A DNA stretch of 11,190 nucleotides from Thermoplasmatota archaeon (GCA_030591285.1 JAUVBH010000025.1:1-11190); one strand, 5' to 3'. Positions 1 to 6,643 are shown, numbered from the stretch's first letter. The notes: generated by a model not told the origin, from the letters alone. Translations and numbers: made by a program.

Positions 1-408
1 CATATCAAACCAGGTATGGCTCTCAAGGTGATGGAGATACTGCAGATCAATGGACAGACCAAGAATGGTGTGTCCATAGCAATGTATGCCAGTTCAAAAA
101 AACTGGGTTCAAAGGATATTGTCAAGGTCGAGGAACTGGAACTGGAACCCATGGTCGTCAACAGATTGGCCATTTTGACACCAAATGCATCAATTGCCAT
201 AATTCGAGAATTCAAGGTGGAGAAGAAATACAATGTTCAACCGCCGAAGAAGATCACAGGTATCGTAAGATGTGAGAACCTGAACTGTATCTCCAATCAG
301 AAGGAACCGATCGAGAGCCATCTTGAAAGGACCACTGTTGACCCTCCGAAATATCGATGTTTCTATTGCGGTAGGGATCAGGAGAACGTACAGGGAAATA
401 TCATCTGA
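1..408 (+). CDS. pyrI: Aspartate carbamoyltransferase regulatory chain, 5'-truncated
   Basis: This is the regulatory subunit of aspartate carbamoyltransferase, which binds nucleotide effectors and, through a zinc domain, docks onto the catalytic PyrB trimers in the first committed step of pyrimidine synthesis. The reading frame is open from base 1. The first residues, HIKPG just before the ATG at 16, match the family's conserved HIPAG-type segment, so that ATG is internal and roughly 15-20 residues lie off the window. In the 135 visible residues, the GSKDIVKVE segment and LAILTPNASI match the allosteric domain. Four cysteines (C91 and C96 in CENLNC, C120 and C123 in CFYC) form the zinc site. 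In archaea pyrI usually follows pyrB, so pyrB is expected just upstream (inference). A hairpin terminator follows 5 bases after the stop. Family assignment is very secure. Confidence 0.96.
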   Translation, partial: HIKPGMALKVMEILQINGQTKNGVSIAMYASSKKLGSKDIVKVEELELEPMVVNRLAILTPNASIAIIREFKVEKKYNVQPPKKITGIVRCENLNCISNQKEPIESHLERTTVDPPKYRCFYCGRDQENVQGNII

Positions 409-413
409 TCTCT

Positions 414-448
414 CAAAGCTCGATCAAATGAATCGAGCTTTGTCTTTT
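414..448 (+). terminator. Hairpin terminator of pyrI
   Basis: A perfect 11-bp inverted repeat (CAAAGCTCGAT at 414-424, ATCGAGCTTTG at 432-442) with a 7-nt loop starts 5 bases after the pyrI stop. It is followed by TCTTTT (443-448) on the plus strand. The T run on that side only suggests it serves pyrI rather than the convergent pcp. Confidence 0.8.
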
Positions 449-489
449 AAGATAGAGAAAATAGATGACAAGCAATATTTTTGAACAAG

Positions 490-500
490 AGAAAAAGAAG
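490..500 (-). terminator. Possible poly-U terminator of pcp
   Basis: About 35 bases past the pcp stop, the minus strand reads CTTCTTTTTCT with a U5 core at 492-496. Archaeal RNA polymerase can stop at U tracts without a hairpin. Nothing else between the two convergent genes (449-530) looks functional. This is a weak call. Confidence 0.3.
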
Positions 501-530
501 TCACCTTGATCTTATTGTATTGAGATGCTA

Positions 531-1145
531 TCATTGCAATATATCAGACTTCTTTACTTCTTCCACAATGATCTCGCAGGCTTCAATGATGGTGTCCATG
601 GACATATGCCCGAATCGATACATCTCTATCCTGTCAGCGATCATGCTAGTTGCTAGTGGTATATGAATGAATCCTGCGATCTTGTTGTTGGACCGGGCCC
701 ATTCCATTTCAGTGTAGAACACCTCGTTGCAGAGATATACACCAGCTGAGTATGAGTGCTTCGCAGGGATGCCTTCCTGTCTCAATCTTTTCTTGATCTT
801 GGAAGTAGGTAAACTCGTTCGGTAGGCGAGGGACCCACCTTCGACTATTGGCTCATCGCTCAGGATCCTGCCTGAATTATCCGCAACATGGGAAGCCCTG
901 ATGTTAACAGCGATCTCTTCGAGGTTGATACATCCGATATTGGCGCTTAAGCCCAGAGAGACAACAGCATCCGGATCCCTCTCTCTCAATTCTCTGTGCA
1001 ATACTTCTCTGGCCTCACCATAGACCACAGGTAGAATGAAACATTCTACATCGGGATCATTTTCGGCGATCTTTTCTGCTGCTACCTGTGCAGGATTTGT
1101 CGGGAACCGATCGAATGGACCAAAACCTGTTATCAGGATCTTCAT
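531..1145 (-). CDS. pcp: Pyroglutamyl peptidase I (pyrrolidone-carboxylate peptidase)
   Basis: This cytosolic cysteine peptidase (family C15) removes an N-terminal pyroglutamate from peptides. The 204 residues match the family's usual 200-215. The N-terminus MKILITGFGPFDRFPTNPA is the standard opening. LEEIAVN carries the likely catalytic Glu (E76), SAGVYLCN the nucleophile Cys (C139), and GFIHIPL the His (H161), so the Glu-Cys-His triad is complete. DNSGRILSDEPIVEGGSLAY matches the conserved segment between the Glu and Cys regions. The ATG at 1143-1145 fits the family start exactly. No Shine-Dalgarno sequence is evident, and an AT-rich box lies only about 30 bases upstream, which suggests a leaderless or nearly leaderless mRNA. 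The gene is convergent with pyrI and lies downstream of the PKD gene, whose terminator separates them, so it is probably transcribed alone. Confidence 0.95.
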   Translation of the reverse strand: MKILITGFGPFDRFPTNPAQVAAEKIAENDPDVECFILPVVYGEAREVLHRELRERDPDAVVSLGLSANIGCINLEEIAVNIRASHVADNSGRILSDEPIVEGGSLAYRTSLPTSKIKKRLRQEGIPAKHSYSAGVYLCNEVFYTEMEWARSNNKIAGFIHIPLATSMIADRIEMYRFGHMSMDTIIEACEIIVEEVKKSDILQ

Positions 1146-1169
1146 GAGCTCATCAACAACTTCATTGGA

Positions 1170-1181
1170 AATTTAATTTTG
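1170..1181 (-). promoter_or_regulatory. pcp: Possible TATA box of pcp
   Basis: The minus strand reads AAAATTAAATTT about 25-36 bases ahead of the pcp ATG, inside the 38-base gap after the PKD gene's terminator. At normal archaeal spacing it would start transcription at or just before the ATG. It matches the consensus only loosely. Confidence 0.35.
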
Positions 1182-1193
1182 GAGTGGAATTTG

Positions 1194-1232
1194 AAAATAA
1201 AAAAAGGCCGGTCCCAAAAAAAGGGACCAGCC
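1194..1232 (-). terminator. Hairpin plus U-tract terminator of the PKD gene
   Basis: On the minus strand a 10-bp stem (1223-1232 with 1206-1215, including one G-U pair) has a U7 loop. It is followed by TTTTTTTATTTT at 1205-1194. It starts 22 bases after the stop of the PKD gene and is the clearest terminator in the window. Confidence 0.85.
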
Positions 1233-1254
1233 AAACGTTCATTGATGTATCCGC

Positions 1255-4200
1255 TCAGGATCTCTTTCTGGTCCATGCAAATAAGGATGTTCCGACAGCC
1301 ATGATAGTGACTGCACCAACGATACCGCCGATTATCACTCCGGTTCCGACTGGAATTGGGGGATCATCATGCGTGATTGCAAGTATCCTCACCTTGATCT
1401 CAGTGGGTGTCGGTGATTTCTCGAAATCATCATCCATTACCCACAACTTCACTATGTAGTCTCCAGGACTTTCATATTCGTGAGATGCAACCTTGGTAGG
1501 CTGGTAACCATCTTTTACACCTGTTGCCAGATCAGAGTGGGTTCCGTCACCGAAGTCCCAGTAGTATCCGATAACATCTCCATCTTCATCATATGAACCG
1601 TCTCCTGAGAGCATCACAGGTTGTTCATCCATGTAATATGATGGATTTGTGTCCTTTATCACAGCAACTGGTGCTCTGTTCAGAACGGTGATAACATAGG
1701 TCTCTTCCCACATTGAACCCTTCCGATCAGACATGTTGATGGATACATTGTAGATCCCATTCTCCTCGTAGATGTGTTCAAGCCTGGGCTGCTTCGAGAT
1801 CGTTCCATCTCCAAGGTCCCAGGTCAGGGTCGTAAGATCGTCCAATGGACTTGTTGACACCTGATCGTCGTTGTAGAACTCTCCATCCGGATCGAATGAC
1901 TCCGTTGCATCGAAGACAAGGACACTGTTTGTCGGAAGCTCCTTTGCATCCAGATCCTCCCATCCACCGGGGGCTGTGATCTTCACAACACCCACTGGAG
2001 GCAGGTTGGCTGGTATGATCTTTACAAGGGTTTCATCGTCATCAGTGTAATCACCATCGGTTACAGTGAGCCTCACTGTGAAAGTTCCAGCTGTCAGATA
2101 ATCATGGGAGATCTCTCTGCCATATTCCTGCGCGGAACCATCTCCGAAGTCCCAGATGTAAATGAGTCTGTCATTATACTCTGAGTCCCTCTTCTGATCG
2201 TAGTTTGGATCATCGTTGGGATCATAGGATTTGGCACCGGAGAAAGATACTGTCATACCGACCTCTATCTCACCCTCATCAATACTAGGTCTGTTGGGAC
2301 CAGCATTTGCGATTGGAGGCATGTTGACAAATACCTGGAATGGGTCTGATTCAATAATACCTTCATTATCCCAGATCTTGAGGACAATCGGCCAGTAGAG
2401 TTTGCCATTTGCTGCAGCACCTCTTTCGGACCACTTGTGCTCGGCCTGTGCATTAGCGATGAAACTCTCTGTTCTGGTTCCGTCTCCCCAGGACCACTGG
2501 TATTTCAGGGCTATCTCTGGTACACCATCGTCATCCTCATCGAAACCTGGTAGTCCCTTGTAGAAGGAGACAGGTTCTCCGTTCTTCATTGTCTCGACCA
2601 GGATGTCGGGATCATATGATTCTGATCCATTGAAGTAAACGATCCTGTTCTTCTTGGTGCTGAAGTTATTGTAGAAGTTGATGTTCTCCTGGAAATTTGG
2701 TCCATGGGATGCACGTATTACAGCCATTGGTTCAATATTGTCTACAACATGCAGTTGAATGGTGTCATTGCCTGCAAGTGTGTTGATGTTGTCCAATGGT
2801 CCATCGTATACGGTCAGGGTAATGTTCCAATCACCAGGCTCGTCGAATGACTGAGTGATGATGTTGGTATCCTGATATGTGAAAGTGTTCCATGGTCCCT
2901 CGAAATCCCAGTAGAAACTGAGTTCTGAGTTGGGGTCTGGGTCGAATGCATATCCATTGAAGGTGATCTCCCTCTGCGGTAGAACATAGGCGATCCCCTT
3001 GTTCTCATATTCCTTGGGGATCTGTGGTACCACAGATAGGGTCACCTTGGGTGCATTTTGAGATTTGTATGCAAGGAGCTGTATCATGTGGGTACCCTGG
3101 TTAAGGTCCCGATCCATGACTGTCAATGTGACGTTGACGATCATCCATTGATCATCAGCATCCAGGGATGCTTCCATTGCGGGGAGTCTGACCTTCCATT
3201 CGTAGAATGGCTCTGTCTGCCATCCTGTGGTCATGGTGAGTTTGTATGGTCTTCCCAGGATGAAGGCCTCGCCTTCCCATTTGTATCTCAGGGTGTCCAT
3301 CTCTCCAAGATCATCCTCTGGTTCATCAGCAAAACCATCGCCATCGTCTATGTTAGCGTTATCCTCTCCTATGTCGGGACCTGGCCAATCCGGATGGCCA
3401 TATCCGATCCCATCCGCTCCCACGTCGTCCTGCGGATCATAGGAATGTCGCCCGTCAAGGAAGATAATGTCTCCCTCCTTGAGTTGTGGATACACCTCTG
3501 TGAAGATGGGTTCCTCGTGGCGGGGATCGAATTTGGGTCTAAGGAAATCATCCTTGTTCTCGGGGAAACCCATGTCAACATTTGTATCGGCTTCTGGAAG
3601 CTGTTTTGGATGCTTGTATGGAAGTGTGATCCAGCTGAGCTTCTCTGTGTAACCACAATACATGATCAGGTCCATTGTCCTGTTATCCATGTCATCTCCC
3701 TGATTATCGATCCTCCAGATAAGAACCCAGATCCTTCCACCTGTGATGTCCCCTGGGATGTTGGGTCTGCCATCGTCATCGATATCAAGCCAGTAACCAA
3801 GACCATCCATGGACTCTTCCATCTGCCTTTGGGTCTTGTACATCTCGGAAGAATTGGTGGTGTATGGATCCAACGTACCATCAGGATTCAGCGGGTCATA
3901 GGGGGTATTGACCCAATCGAAGTCAAATTTCATAATACCCTCAATGGCTGCATCAGGCGATGGGTCCTCATAATCATAATCCCCATCGGTATCGATCCAT
4001 ACCTCAGCTTCAAGCATCTTACCTCTGCCCATCAATGGATTGGTACCCGGTGAGATCAAACCCAGGGGGTTGATCGTAAGGTTGATGACGCCCATGTCAT
4101 TCATGGAAGTATCATACTGGGCGGTGAGCTGCCTGTTCGACCTAGGATATGAAAAGTTCATGGGATCATCCATGGTTTGGGTGATGTTGATATCCTCTTT

Positions 4201-4545
4201 CATGAGGCCGACCTCATCACCATTTGTGGTGGCGTTGACATCGTCAAGCCACTGATAATCCTCGGTCATGTTCTTACACCTGAACCAGAATTCTCTCTGT
4301 GGATAAAATTGGAGATAATTCGTCCAATTATGCCATTTCTGGTTCCAGGGCTGATTGTAATTCTCTTGGTCCCACCCAGACCATTGTGGGTAGGGCGTCA
4401 GCTTGTTGTGCGCATCGGTCCTGGTCGGAGGCTCCTCAGCAGTTACTATATCCTCTGCATCAGCCGAATCAGCTCCACTCATTGTGGCGAAACCTGTGGC
4501 GACCATAAGTGCGATCAAAACAAGGGCAAGGGCAACTTTGCGCAT
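1255..4545 (-). CDS. Secreted, membrane-anchored multi-PKD-domain surface protein
   Basis: The 1096-residue protein has a signal peptide (RK, then hydrophobic residues 4-20, probable cleavage near 24-30), a long ectodomain, one Gly-rich membrane span (about 1066-1090) and a short WTRKRS tail, so it is displayed on the outer face. PKD-type beta-sandwich repeats run from about 500 to 1055. Signature motifs are WDFEGP (546-551, degenerate), WSWGDG (685-690), WDFGDG (798-803), WDLGDG (909-914) and WDFGDG (996-1001). A further degenerate repeat probably spans 350-495. Acidic, calcium-loop-like stretches occur at 185-198, 254-260, 398-412 and 669-677. Residues 40-350 are Trp-rich and unassigned. 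PKD domains usually mediate adhesion or serve as spacers; no catalytic domain is visible. The ATG has a strong ribosome site (GGAGGG, 5-base spacing) and a structured leader. Exact function is unknown. Confidence 0.9.
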   Translation of the reverse strand: MRKVALALVLIALMVATGFATMSGADSADAEDIVTAEEPPTRTDAHNKLTPYPQWSGWDQENYNQPWNQKWHNWTNYLQFYPQREFWFRCKNMTEDYQWLDDVNATTNGDEVGLMKEDINITQTMDDPMNFSYPRSNRQLTAQYDTSMNDMGVINLTINPLGLISPGTNPLMGRGKMLEAEVWIDTDGDYDYEDPSPDAAIEGIMKFDFDWVNTPYDPLNPDGTLDPYTTNSSEMYKTQRQMEESMDGLGYWLDIDDDGRPNIPGDITGGRIWVLIWRIDNQGDDMDNRTMDLIMYCGYTEKLSWITLPYKHPKQLPEADTNVDMGFPENKDDFLRPKFDPRHEEPIFTEVYPQLKEGDIIFLDGRHSYDPQDDVGADGIGYGHPDWPGPDIGEDNANIDDGDGFADEPEDDLGEMDTLRYKWEGEAFILGRPYKLTMTTGWQTEPFYEWKVRLPAMEASLDADDQWMIVNVTLTVMDRDLNQGTHMIQLLAYKSQNAPKVTLSVVPQIPKEYENKGIAYVLPQREITFNGYAFDPDPNSELSFYWDFEGPWNTFTYQDTNIITQSFDEPGDWNITLTVYDGPLDNINTLAGNDTIQLHVVDNIEPMAVIRASHGPNFQENINFYNNFSTKKNRIVYFNGSESYDPDILVETMKNGEPVSFYKGLPGFDEDDDGVPEIALKYQWSWGDGTRTESFIANAQAEHKWSERGAAANGKLYWPIVLKIWDNEGIIESDPFQVFVNMPPIANAGPNRPSIDEGEIEVGMTVSFSGAKSYDPNDDPNYDQKRDSEYNDRLIYIWDFGDGSAQEYGREISHDYLTAGTFTVRLTVTDGDYTDDDETLVKIIPANLPPVGVVKITAPGGWEDLDAKELPTNSVLVFDATESFDPDGEFYNDDQVSTSPLDDLTTLTWDLGDGTISKQPRLEHIYEENGIYNVSINMSDRKGSMWEETYVITVLNRAPVAVIKDTNPSYYMDEQPVMLSGDGSYDEDGDVIGYYWDFGDGTHSDLATGVKDGYQPTKVASHEYESPGDYIVKLWVMDDDFEKSPTPTEIKVRILAITHDDPPIPVGTGVIIGGIVGAVTIMAVGTSLFAWTRKRS

Positions 4546-4550
4546 GTTTT

Positions 4551-4556
4551 CCCTCC
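4551..4556 (-). promoter_or_regulatory. Shine-Dalgarno site of the PKD gene
   Basis: GGAGGG lies 5 bases before the ATG at 4545. It shows that this mRNA has a real leader. It fits the distal promoter better than the proximal AT-rich box, whose predicted start would fall inside this site. Confidence 0.75.
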
Positions 4557-4575
4557 AATAAACTTCTTACAACTC

Positions 4576-4584
4576 AATATAATA
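4576..4584 (-). promoter_or_regulatory. Proximal AT-rich box, doubtful promoter of the PKD gene
   Basis: TATTATATT on the minus strand resembles a TATA box. Normal spacing would put the start near 4554, inside the ribosome site. It is therefore less likely than the distal box. Confidence 0.25.
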
Positions 4585-4753
4585 GAGTGTACCACGTGGG
4601 GAGTGAGTAATACGGACGGTGTAGATAAAGTTTCTGTGTGGGGTACATTGCTGGACATAGTGCCAGGCCTCCTTCGACAGCCCAAAAATGGGCTTCCTTC
4701 CGTCGAACACTCACTACCTTTTGTGGTAGTGCGATTATTAAACCTTGAGCGTT

Positions 4754-4761
4754 TTATATAA
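4754..4761 (-). promoter_or_regulatory. TATA box of the PKD gene's long leader
   Basis: TTATATAA on the minus strand lies about 26 bases ahead of 4731, where the first leader stem begins. The box is near-palindromic, so on the plus strand it could also fire antisense to the gene at 4799. Nothing else supports that. Confidence 0.6.
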
Positions 4762-4777
4762 GCATTGCCTTTTCATG

Positions 4778-4795
4778 TGTGGAGGTCCTTCCACA
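4778..4795 (-). terminator. Possible hairpin terminator of the 4799-6211 gene
   Basis: A 6-bp inverted repeat (TGTGGA/TCCACA, 6-nt loop) begins 3 bases after the stop. It has no U tract behind it, so it may only be a 3'-end stabiliser. Confidence 0.35.
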
Positions 4796-4798
4796 TGT

Positions 4799-6211
4799 TC
4801 ATTTCTGCATTGAGATGAGCATATTCTCCAACTGAGTTGCCAGACCAACATACATTTTCAATTCACCTTTCTGTCTGGCCTGTTCTGCCATGTTCATGAT
4901 CTCGAAGATCTGAGCAACATTCTGTCCTTTCTCATGGAGTTTAACAGAGGCATTGTAAACGAATTGGATCTTCTTGTATGCCAGGTCTACATCTTCTTTT
5001 TTGGAGTCCTCGGGAGCTTTCTCATCTTTCACAGGTTCCGGGGTCTCTTCCACAGGTTCTTCCTTCGTTTTCTCTGCCAGGATCTTATTGACCTTGGGGA
5101 CCTCTGTCTCCTCTCCGTTCTCGTCAAGGTCCAATGAGAAATCTTCTGCTTCATCCTCGGTGGATGTTGCTTCTTCCGTAGGTGCAGGTTTTGGAGTCTC
5201 TTCCACCGGATCGTCGTGTCTCCTTATGACCAGGACCTTCTTCTTGATGATCTTGATGACAGGTTTGGGTTCTTCCTCTTCCGGTTTAGCTTCTTCCTTG
5301 ACCTCTTCGGACTCACCTGGAAGTTTTGGCTTTTCCTTCACCTTTCGGACAGTTTTTTTCTTTGGAGTTTCCTTGGGTTTTTCCGGTTTGTCTTCCTTGG
5401 GGGCCTCTTTCACTTCTGCCAGGACGACCTCTTCGACACTGACCAGGCCCTTGATGGAATCTTCAGCCAGTTTATTGGTTGCCTGGGCAAGGTTCAGGAA
5501 ATCCTCTTTCCCCTCCTTCAGAGATGCTCCCAGGTCCTTGAACCTCTCCTTGGTCAGGGCCATAACTCCGCCCAGTTCCTCGTATTCTGTGATCTTCTTT
5601 TGAAGTTCGACCAGAACTGATTTCTTGAAATCCTCGCTGGTGATCGTGTTTTCTATAGAATCAGCATAAATGACGACCTTATCGTAGGTTCCATCTCTGT
5701 AAAGCATGGCCATATCTCTTACTTTGGCGGTGATCTTAGCTGCTTTACCACCGATACCCTTGAGAGGTGCGGTCATCCTCTGGATATTGACGATCTTTCC
5801 CGCGGCCTGCTCTTTTACTTTGAGAGCATCGAGGTCCTCTTTCCCTGCCGCCTTGAATGTGATCTTCTTCTTCTCCACCTTCATCTCCACGGTGGGGCCC
5901 ACATCCTTGGGTGAAACAACCTCTATGGAACCCTTTGCTCCAGCATCAAGACCGGATCCATCTGAGGAGGTGATCTCTACATCTGAAAGCTGTTCTGTAC
6001 CGATCCCGCTGGAAAGAGACATCTTCTTATCTTCATCTGTCATGAGAGTCGGCATATCACCATGTACTCTCATCCAGAGTGAACGGAACGGCTCCTCAAG
6101 ATTGGATTGGTCATCGACGCCATCGATCTTGTCCAAGAAGTTCTCAATACGGGAGTATCTGTCAGATCCGGAAGCTGCCACCATGTTTCTCAACCCAGGG
6201 CTCAACTTCAC
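4799..6211 (-). CDS. Cytoplasmic protein of unknown function, helical ends with charged linker
   Basis: I do not recognise the family. The 470 residues contain no signal peptide and no membrane span. Residues 1-60 and about 120-265 are predicted helical by eye; the latter includes an MAMLYRDGTYDKVVIYADSI stretch that resembles TPR-type helix pairs. Residues 266-405 are a low-complexity Lys/Glu/Pro linker, broken by a basic-hydrophobic patch (KPVIKIIKKKVLVIRR, 316-331). Residues 406-470 are a compact helical domain (YKKIQFVYNASVKLHEKGQN and following). This suggests a scaffold or partner-binding protein (inference). The start drawn is GTG at 6209-6211, because the TATA box predicts a transcript starting there. 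ATG at 6182-6184 (codon 10) is the alternative. It is transcribed alone: flanking gaps are 253 and 280 bases. Confidence 0.85.
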   Translation of the reverse strand: MKLSPGLRNMVAASGSDRYSRIENFLDKIDGVDDQSNLEEPFRSLWMRVHGDMPTLMTDEDKKMSLSSGIGTEQLSDVEITSSDGSGLDAGAKGSIEVVSPKDVGPTVEMKVEKKKITFKAAGKEDLDALKVKEQAAGKIVNIQRMTAPLKGIGGKAAKITAKVRDMAMLYRDGTYDKVVIYADSIENTITSEDFKKSVLVELQKKITEYEELGGVMALTKERFKDLGASLKEGKEDFLNLAQATNKLAEDSIKGLVSVEEVVLAEVKEAPKEDKPEKPKETPKKKTVRKVKEKPKLPGESEEVKEEAKPEEEEPKPVIKIIKKKVLVIRRHDDPVEETPKPAPTEEATSTEDEAEDFSLDLDENGEETEVPKVNKILAEKTKEEPVEETPEPVKDEKAPEDSKKEDVDLAYKKIQFVYNASVKLHEKGQNVAQIFEIMNMAEQARQKGELKMYVGLATQLENMLISMQK

Positions 6212-6227
6212 AAGTACTGTTCTTTTT

Positions 6228-6236
6228 GTTATATAG
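6228..6236 (-). promoter_or_regulatory. TATA box for the 4799-6211 gene
   Basis: The minus strand reads CTATATAAC, with a purine-containing CGTAAA directly upstream that resembles a TFB recognition element. Its centre (6232) lies 21 bases from the GTG start. This predicts a leaderless transcript, or a short leader to the ATG at 6184. Confidence 0.6.
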
Positions 6237-6348
6237 TTTACGATACCCGATGAGAAACATCTGGGTCATTTGGAGATCTTTTAAAAAATTACTGAGTGTG
6301 AAGGAGGTACTAAATAGACGGTCATTGAGAAAGGGGATTTGAACTTCC

Positions 6349-6367
6349 GCTAAATCAAAGATTTAGC
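6349..6367. repeat. Perfect inverted repeat, 8-bp arms
   Basis: GCTAAATC (6349-6356) and GATTTAGC (6360-6367) are separated by only AAA. The position resembles a class II variable arm beside the T-like element at 6332-6344. Confidence 0.8.
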
Positions 6368-6371
6368 TCAC

Positions 6372-6412
6372 CTTGAGACTTCTCAGTATTGTAAGTGGAA
6401 CGAAGTCTCAAG
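6372..6412. repeat. Perfect inverted repeat, 11-bp arms
   Basis: CTTGAGACTTC (6372-6382) pairs with GAAGTCTCAAG (6402-6412) across a 19-nt loop. The right arm's TCTCAA can instead pair with TTGAGA at 6325-6330, giving two exclusive folds. Confidence 0.85.
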
Positions 6413-6446
6413 ACCCTTCGGGGTTCAAACCCCCTCGAGTCATTTG

Positions 6447-6479
6447 GTCCTGTATCTTCGCTCCGCTCAACTACAGGAC
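6447..6479. repeat. Perfect inverted repeat, 8-bp arms
   Basis: GTCCTGTA (6447-6454) pairs with TACAGGAC (6472-6479) across a 17-nt loop containing CTTCGCTCCGCTC. On the minus strand it comes just after the U6 tract that ends tRNA-Ser. Confidence 0.8.
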
Positions 6480-6481
6480 AG

Positions 6482-6487
6482 AAAAAA
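6482..6487 (-). terminator. U6 terminator of tRNA-Ser
   Basis: TTTTTT on the minus strand begins 5 bases past the tRNA 3' end. This is the usual kind of stop for a short archaeal RNA gene. Confidence 0.65.
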
Positions 6488-6491
6488 TGAG

Positions 6492-6596
6492 CGCAGAGGA
6501 GGGGATTTGAACCCCCGAGGGATCACTCCCACGAGATGTCCGGATGACTTGAGTCTTATTCCAGTCTCGCGCCTTACCGGGCTGAGCTACCTCTGC
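6492..6596 (-). tRNA. tRNA-Ser(GGA) with a 21-nt intron
   Basis: After intron removal this is an 84-nt class II tRNA. The acceptor stem is GCAGAGG with CCUCUGC, and G is the unpaired discriminator base expected for serine. U8 and A9 are present, with a 3-bp D stem and G18G19. The anticodon stem CGAGA/UCUCG closes a CUGGAAA loop with anticodon GGA at 6562-6560. A 15-nt variable arm (GGGA/UCCC stem) and a T-arm with loop UUCAAAU follow. CCA is not encoded. The intron lies between positions 37 and 38. A TATA box sits 26 bases ahead of a predicted start near 6622, leaving a 26-nt hairpin-forming leader, and a U6 tract follows. It reads UCC (and by wobble UCU) serine codons. Confidence 0.95.
6538..6558 (-). 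other. Archaeal tRNA intron with bulge-helix-bulge motif
   Basis: The precursor forms a textbook motif. A 4-bp helix pairs CUGG of the anticodon loop (6564-6561) with CCGG of the intron. It is flanked by 3-nt bulges AAU and ACA and by the outer CGAGA/UCUCG stem. Cleavage after the second base of each bulge gives exactly this 21-nt intron and a standard CUGGAAA loop. A small inner hairpin (GAC-UCAA-GUC) fills the intron. The splicing endonuclease EndA and ligase RtcB would process it (known for archaea). Confidence 0.93.
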
Positions 6597-6597
6597 G

Positions 6598-6639
6598 TCT
6601 GTTTAACCCGGTTCAAACCGGGATTAGGCCCTAAACAGA
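6598..6639. repeat. Nested inverted repeat between tRNA-Ser and kptA
   Basis: An outer 8-bp stem (TCTGTTTA 6598-6605 with TAAACAGA 6632-6639) encloses a 7-bp palindromic hairpin (CCCGGTT 6607-6613, AACCGGG 6616-6622). The inner part contains TTCAAA like a T-loop on the plus strand. It could end kptA transcripts or form the tRNA leader. Confidence 0.8.
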
Positions 6640-6643
6640 AGGT

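Larger units (their letters stand above)
4546..4731 (-). ncRNA. Structured 5' leader (or small RNA) ahead of the PKD gene
   Basis: The 253-base gap between the PKD gene and the unknown gene at 4799 contains ordered stem-loops on the minus strand. The first is a perfect 7-bp hairpin (4725-4731 with 4712-4718, 6-nt loop). The second is a 12-bp helix (4702-4707 and 4689-4694 with 4673-4684) with a U4 loop and a single-sided 7-nt bulge reading GGAAGGA. Weaker stems are 4663-4666 with 4651-4654, and 4642-4646 with 4589-4593. A TATA box at 4754-4761 predicts a start near 4731, the foot of the first stem. I recognise no known riboswitch class. It could be a cis-regulatory leader, a stabilising 5' structure, or a separate RNA. 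Confidence 0.5.
6320..6479. other. Repeat-dense, tRNA-like non-coding stretch
   Basis: No gene is visible in 6212-6491. This part carries three perfect inverted repeats (listed separately) and two T-arm-like sequences: minus strand 6332-6344, which repeats 13 bases of the tRNA-Ser 3' end (6500-6512), and plus strand 6420-6433 (GGGG, TTCAAA, CCCC). A long-range stem, 6320-6330 with 6406-6415 (10 bp, one bulged A at 6324), encloses the first hairpin. Read on the minus strand, 6411-6324 has a tRNA-like outline (6-bp end stem, long variable-like arm, T-loop), but its T-stem has two A-C mismatches and no credible anticodon arm. It is best read as decayed tRNA sequence or an unknown structured RNA. 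A U6 tract on the minus strand (6288-6283) could end a transcript. Confidence 0.4.

Noticed and set aside
3058..4053. 331-codon open frame on the plus strand
   Set aside because: It lies wholly antisense to the PKD gene, which has signal peptide, repeats and membrane anchor. The antisense translation is Cys/Ile/His-rich with no recognisable domain and no promoter or ribosome site.
4177..4761. 194-codon plus-strand frame covering the PKD gene start and leader
   Set aside because: It is antisense to a well-supported start and to paired stems, with no ribosome site and no recognisable protein.
4974..5620. Ser- and Phe-rich plus-strand frames inside the 4799-6211 gene
   Set aside because: They mirror the Lys/Glu-rich linker codons on the other strand, a typical composition shadow.
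6320..6415. A second functional tRNA gene
   Set aside because: The T-stem has two A-C mismatches, there is no convincing D or anticodon arm, and no anticodon can be assigned. Kept only as a tRNA-like remnant or unknown RNA.
6349..6479. CRISPR array
   Set aside because: The repeats here are inverted and differ from each other; no direct repeat with regular spacers is present.
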